From positions 1 to 61,873 of the forward strand of contig JAHYJW010000004.1 of assembly GCA_019428815.1 (NCBI GenBank): a stretch of DNA of 61,873 nt. The letters are read 5' to 3'. The translations under genes were made by a program, and so were the position numbers. The first letter of the stretch is position 1. Each line of letters opens with the position of its first letter. The notes under the pieces were generated by a model. The model worked only from the letters and a program-made list of their open reading frames with translations. It had not been told where the DNA came from and did no database searches. The DNA is from Patescibacteria group bacterium. Its GTDB lineage: Archaea; Nanobdellota; Nanobdellia; Pacearchaeales; GW2011-AR1. Below, one piece after another: positions 58,688-61,873 of this stretch.

Positions 58688-60787
58688 ATGGTTAAAAAAG
58701 GGGGATTATTCATCTTTTTATCAATAGTCCTAATTGGAATTTCATTTATCACTTTTACTTCCCCAGATGAAGTAGAAACATTATTAGAAGTTCCTGTCTC
58801 TTCACCTCTAGTTTTTGAAGTACCTATACCAAATCAAATTTGGGCCACAAACACAAATCATACAAATGCCTTGAATCTTAACAATCATTTTACCAACTAT
58901 ATGGGAACAAATACTACTTTCAATGTAACTGAAGTAGAAAATATAACCATCCTCATAGATGAAGAAGGTTTTGTTTCATTTTACCCGGATTTAAATTTTG
59001 AGGGAATTAGAGAAGTTGTATTCCACGCACAAGCTGCAGGTATTGTGGGATTATACAATGCAAGTAGTAACTTTGTTCAATTAGAAGTTCTTTTAGATGA
59101 AGAATCACCAAAATGGAGTAATCCTCAAAAGAGTAGAACAGACATATTTCAAAGTGACTTTATCAGATTTTATACAAACTGGACAGATAACCTAGCATTA
59201 GATAGTTTTCTTTTTTCGATAAACCAGGGTTCAGGATGGGTTAATGGATCAAGAGTTTATTTTTCAGGGGTTTCTAATTTTTCTAAACAAACAATCCAGA
59301 TAAGTGCTCCTGGAGGTACTGGGGTTAGTTGGGCATTTTATGCTTGGGACACCTCGGGAAATATAAACCGGACAAGTATTCAAACCTTTACTGTAGAAAT
59401 TACCGAAACTCCAACAGAACCAGGCCCTGGAGAAGAAGTTATTATAGATCCAGAAGAAATAATTTCAGAATTTTCAGTTACCCCCGGAATAATCGAATTA
59501 AAAATGAAACAGGGTGAAGAGATTACCCGATTTTTAAGAATTCAAAATGAGGGAAGAGAATCTTCTAACTTTAAAATTGTTCTAAACGGACTAGAGGAGT
59601 TTTTGGTTTTAGATAAAACAGAAGTAACAATCCCTGGGAGAACTTCTCAGACCATTACCTTAGATTTTAAGGTTGGCGAAAGAACATTTCCGGATTTATA
59701 TTTTGGGTATATTGACATTATCGGAGATAGTAAAACCAGAAGAGTGCCCATAATTCTAGAAATAAATCCCTTAGAAATAGACTTTGAGGTAGGTGTTCAG
59801 GTTAAAAATAAAGACAAACGAGTTTTACCGGGAAAAGAGGTAGAAATTGAAATAAGGATCACAAATCTAGGAGATTATGCAAGGGAAAATGGAACTTTTT
59901 ATTATGCAATAAAGGATGTTTACGGGAAGACACTTGACTTTTCTCAAGAAGAATTTGAATTGAAAGATGAAGAATTCTTTATAAGAACCTTAAAAATTCC
60001 TACTGATACCCTAAAAGGGTATTATATAGTTTATGTTAGAGGAAATTTAGAAAAAGAGACTTCCATTGCAACAGATAATTTTGAAGTAGGAGCAAGATTT
60101 GATGTTGCAGGTTTTATAAAATTAAACTTTATTTTGATTTTAATAATCTTGATCTCTTTAATAACTGCTCTTTTGATTATTCGGAGCCGCAGGAATAGAG
60201 AGAGACTAAAAATCTTAAACTTATATCTTAAAGTAAATGAGTTAAAAGAACTAATAAACCAAAAACAGTTAGATAAAGCAATAGAGTATTACATAAAAAT
60301 TAAATCCGAATATGGTGAACCGGTTTCAGAGAAGATTTTGGATAACAAAGAAAAGCTTAAAGAAGAAATGCAAAGATTAGCAGATAGTTTTGATAAAAAA
60401 AATTCTGGATTAAAAGAGATTTCTAAAGAGGTTGAAGATAATGACAAAGAAAAAAAAGAGGGTGAGGAGATTGAAGAAAAAAATCTAGAAAAGAAAGGTT
60501 CAATTAAAAGGGAGATAGTCAAAGAAAAAATGAACAAAGAAGAAAATATTAAAGATGAGCATTTAATGAATAAAAAAGAAAATGGCGAGGAATTAAAGGA
60601 AGAGAAAGAAAATAAGATAGAGGAAGAGGTAGTTAAGAAACGAGATGGATTAAATGAAAACAAAAAATCTCAGAATAAGATTAAAAATCAAAAATTAAAG
60701 AAAAGTTTGAACAAACCTAAAAAAAGAGGTAATGAAACGAAAAAAAATTCTTTAAAGACTGATAAACCAAAAACAAAGAAAAAATAA
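58688..60787 (+). CDS. Membrane-anchored ectodomain protein with long Lys/Glu-rich cytoplasmic tail
   Basis: A signal peptide (about 1-24) is followed by an ectodomain with an Ig/cadherin-like part (WATNTNHTNALNLNNHFTNY), then COG1361-like strands (EITRFLRIQNEGRESSNFKI, KVLDGKREVEIEIRITNLG-like). A membrane helix lies at about 480-500 (LNFILILIILISLITALLII). After it come a helical segment (LNLYLKVNELKELINQ) and about 130 residues of Lys/Glu-rich disordered tail. The next gene begins 4 bp downstream. Probably a bitopic partner of the ATPase. Confidence 0.78.
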   Translation: MVKKGGLFIFLSIVLIGISFITFTSPDEVETLLEVPVSSPLVFEVPIPNQIWATNTNHTNALNLNNHFTNYMGTNTTFNVTEVENITILIDEEGFVSFYPDLNFEGIREVVFHAQAAGIVGLYNASSNFVQLEVLLDEESPKWSNPQKSRTDIFQSDFIRFYTNWTDNLALDSFLFSINQGSGWVNGSRVYFSGVSNFSKQTIQISAPGGTGVSWAFYAWDTSGNINRTSIQTFTVEITETPTEPGPGEEVIIDPEEIISEFSVTPGIIELKMKQGEEITRFLRIQNEGRESSNFKIVLNGLEEFLVLDKTEVTIPGRTSQTITLDFKVGERTFPDLYFGYIDIIGDSKTRRVPIILEINPLEIDFEVGVQVKNKDKRVLPGKEVEIEIRITNLGDYARENGTFYYAIKDVYGKTLDFSQEEFELKDEEFFIRTLKIPTDTLKGYYIVYVRGNLEKETSIATDNFEVGARFDVAGFIKLNFILILIILISLITALLIIRSRRNRERLKILNLYLKVNELKELINQKQLDKAIEYYIKIKSEYGEPVSEKILDNKEKLKEEMQRLADSFDKKNSGLKEISKEVEDNDKEKKEGEEIEEKNLEKKGSIKREIVKEKMNKEENIKDEHLMNKKENGEELKEEKENKIEEEVVKKRDGLNENKKSQNKIKNQKLKKSLNKPKKRGNETKKNSLKTDKPKTKKK

Positions 60788-60791
60788 CAAA

Positions 60792-61873
60792 ATGGATTTA
60801 CTAAAAAAAGGGTTGATCCTAATTTTTGTGGTGTCTATCCTTATTTCAAGTAGTTTTATAACTTCTGCAGAAATGGAAGACTCAGAATCTGCTTTTGGAA
60901 ATCCTATCGTCACAGAACAATATGAAATCTCAAGGAGCTGGGTTAAAAGAATAATTTCTGAAGGGCGAATTTTACAGGATAATATAATTATAAAAAACTT
61001 AGGAAGTTCATCAATGAGTGTTTCTTTTATGATAATGGGAGGGGTTGAAGAGATAATTAGCCTTTCTGCAGATGGATTAATCATTGAGCCCTATAATTAT
61101 GAAGAACTAACCTTCCAGATAGTAGGACTAAACGAAGGGGAATACACCGGACATATTTCTTTAACGGGGGGAGTATCTCAAGAAATTCCGGTTTTAATAA
61201 AAGTAAGGGATAAAATAGAAGGGACCCGCTTTTTAATTGAGATAAACTCCTTAAAAGAATCTTACCTCATGGGGGAAGAACTTTTATTTTTGTTGAATAT
61301 AAGAAAATTAATTCAAGATTCCAAAGAAGACATCATAGAAGCAGAGTATTATCTAAAAGGAGGAGGAGAATCTTTTTTTCTTGAGGAAGAGACCTTAAAC
61401 GTTTCGTATTCTACGCAAATAAAAAAAACATTTGAGATACCAAAAAATGTTACAGAAGGAGTTTATAACATTGAATTGATTATGAAGTTAGAAGACGAAA
61501 CAGTTGTTTCAAAATCTCAACTTAAAATAATTTTACCCTTTTGGCTTAAAAAATTTTTGGGAATTCCGTTATGGATAATTATCACCGCTCTAGGGATTGT
61601 TGCTTTAGGGATTGGGGGAACTTTAATCGCGAAAAAAATTCTTGAAAAAAAGAAGAAATATAAAATGAAATTAGAATTTAAAACAATTCCTAAAGCTGGA
61701 GAAAGGTCATTCTATTTAGGAAAGATCGCGGAAACAAATACAAATACTTATTACAATATGGACGATCTTACAACACACATGGTTGTTGCGGGAGCAACAG
61801 GAGGAGGTAAAAGTATCTCTGCCCAGGTTTTTGTTGAGGAGGCATTAAAAAAGAATATTGCTGTTGTAGTTTT
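60792..61873 (+). CDS. Ectodomain-bearing HerA/FtsK-type ATPase (partial, right edge)
   Basis: The ATG at 60792, 4 bp after the previous stop, starts a signal peptide (MDLLKKGLILIFVVSILISS). About 220 residues of beta ectodomain follow, then a membrane helix (about 258-280, PLWIIITALGIVALGIGGTL). The cytoplasmic part holds FYLGKIAETNTNTYYNMDDL and Walker A GATGGGKS (334-341), as in the DUF87/HerA-FtsK superfamily. The window ends 18 residues later. HerA proteins pump DNA or protein; a secreted N-terminal domain is unusual. Fold is strong from the P-loop context; function inferred. Confidence 0.8.
   Translation, partial: MDLLKKGLILIFVVSILISSSFITSAEMEDSESAFGNPIVTEQYEISRSWVKRIISEGRILQDNIIIKNLGSSSMSVSFMIMGGVEEIISLSADGLIIEPYNYEELTFQIVGLNEGEYTGHISLTGGVSQEIPVLIKVRDKIEGTRFLIEINSLKESYLMGEELLFLLNIRKLIQDSKEDIIEAEYYLKGGGESFFLEEETLNVSYSTQIKKTFEIPKNVTEGVYNIELIMKLEDETVVSKSQLKIILPFWLKKFLGIPLWIIITALGIVALGIGGTLIAKKILEKKKKYKMKLEFKTIPKAGERSFYLGKIAETNTNTYYNMDDLTTHMVVAGATGGGKSISAQVFVEEALKKNIAVVV

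Overview
The window is a stretch of AT-rich archaeal chromosome. Its information-processing genes are archaeal in type: SRP54, Bud32, aIF2-alpha, aEF1-beta, Nop10, RadA, archaeal RPA, endonuclease Q, Hef parts and archaeal TyrRS. Small compact proteins, class III (KRGQ-type) prepilins, very large secreted Ig-like proteins and several enzymes that have lost catalytic residues suggest a DPANN lineage close to Pacearchaeota or Woesearchaeota. The lineage is inferred from gene style, not from a marker-gene tree.

Layout. 0-0.5 kb: start of a secreted DNRLRE-type protein. 0.7-2.8 kb: SRP54 and Bud32. 2.8-4.8 kb: a tRNA-Gln with an intron in its D-loop, then about 1.9 kb bounded by a direct repeat of the tRNA 3' end. 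That segment holds an HTH-MNT/HEPN toxin-antitoxin pair and decayed ORFs, and looks like a small integrated element. 4.8-12.4 kb: housekeeping genes (ParA/MinD, uS15, DHH nuclease, aIF2-alpha, Nudix, SLOG, Nop10, EndoQ, an exported protein, a deaminase). 12.6 kb: tRNA-Arg. 12.8-14.1 kb: a prepilin-like protein fused to a lysozyme/SLT domain. 14.3-17.9 kb: RadA, a membrane nuclease, RPA, aEF1-beta and a HIT-like protein.

17.9-30.5 kb is a type IV pilus or secretion locus. It has a prepilin peptidase, about ten tiny membrane or pilin-like proteins, a TadC/FlaJ-type platform and a large TadA/PilB-type ATPase, plus two divergent coiled-coil proteins and two paralogous polytopic proteins. The SLT protein at 12.8 kb has the same N-terminal module as a pilin at 19.1 kb. 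This suggests a pilus that can carry a peptidoglycan-cleaving subunit, which would be unusual in an archaeon without murein.

30.6-45.6 kb: PRC-barrel, inactive site-2-protease-like protein, split Hef (helicase and nuclease as separate genes), ThpR, degenerate arginase-fold protein, M16 peptidase, Pro/Gln repeat protein, FmrO-like methyltransferase, DRG/TGS GTPase-like protein and TyrRS. An operon for 2-oxoacid:ferredoxin oxidoreductase, ferredoxin, a CYTH enzyme and AMP-forming acetyl-CoA synthetase follows.

45.7-61.9 kb is a cell-surface locus. It holds three proteins sharing a C-terminal module (one of 2004 residues), two membrane-anchored ectodomain proteins, a ribbon-helix-helix regulator, and divergently a third ectodomain protein followed by a HerA/FtsK-type ATPase. 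That ATPase has a signal peptide, ectodomain and membrane helix before its Walker A motif, and runs off the end of the window. The SLT-pilin system and this ectodomain-ATPase locus are the best candidates for undescribed systems.
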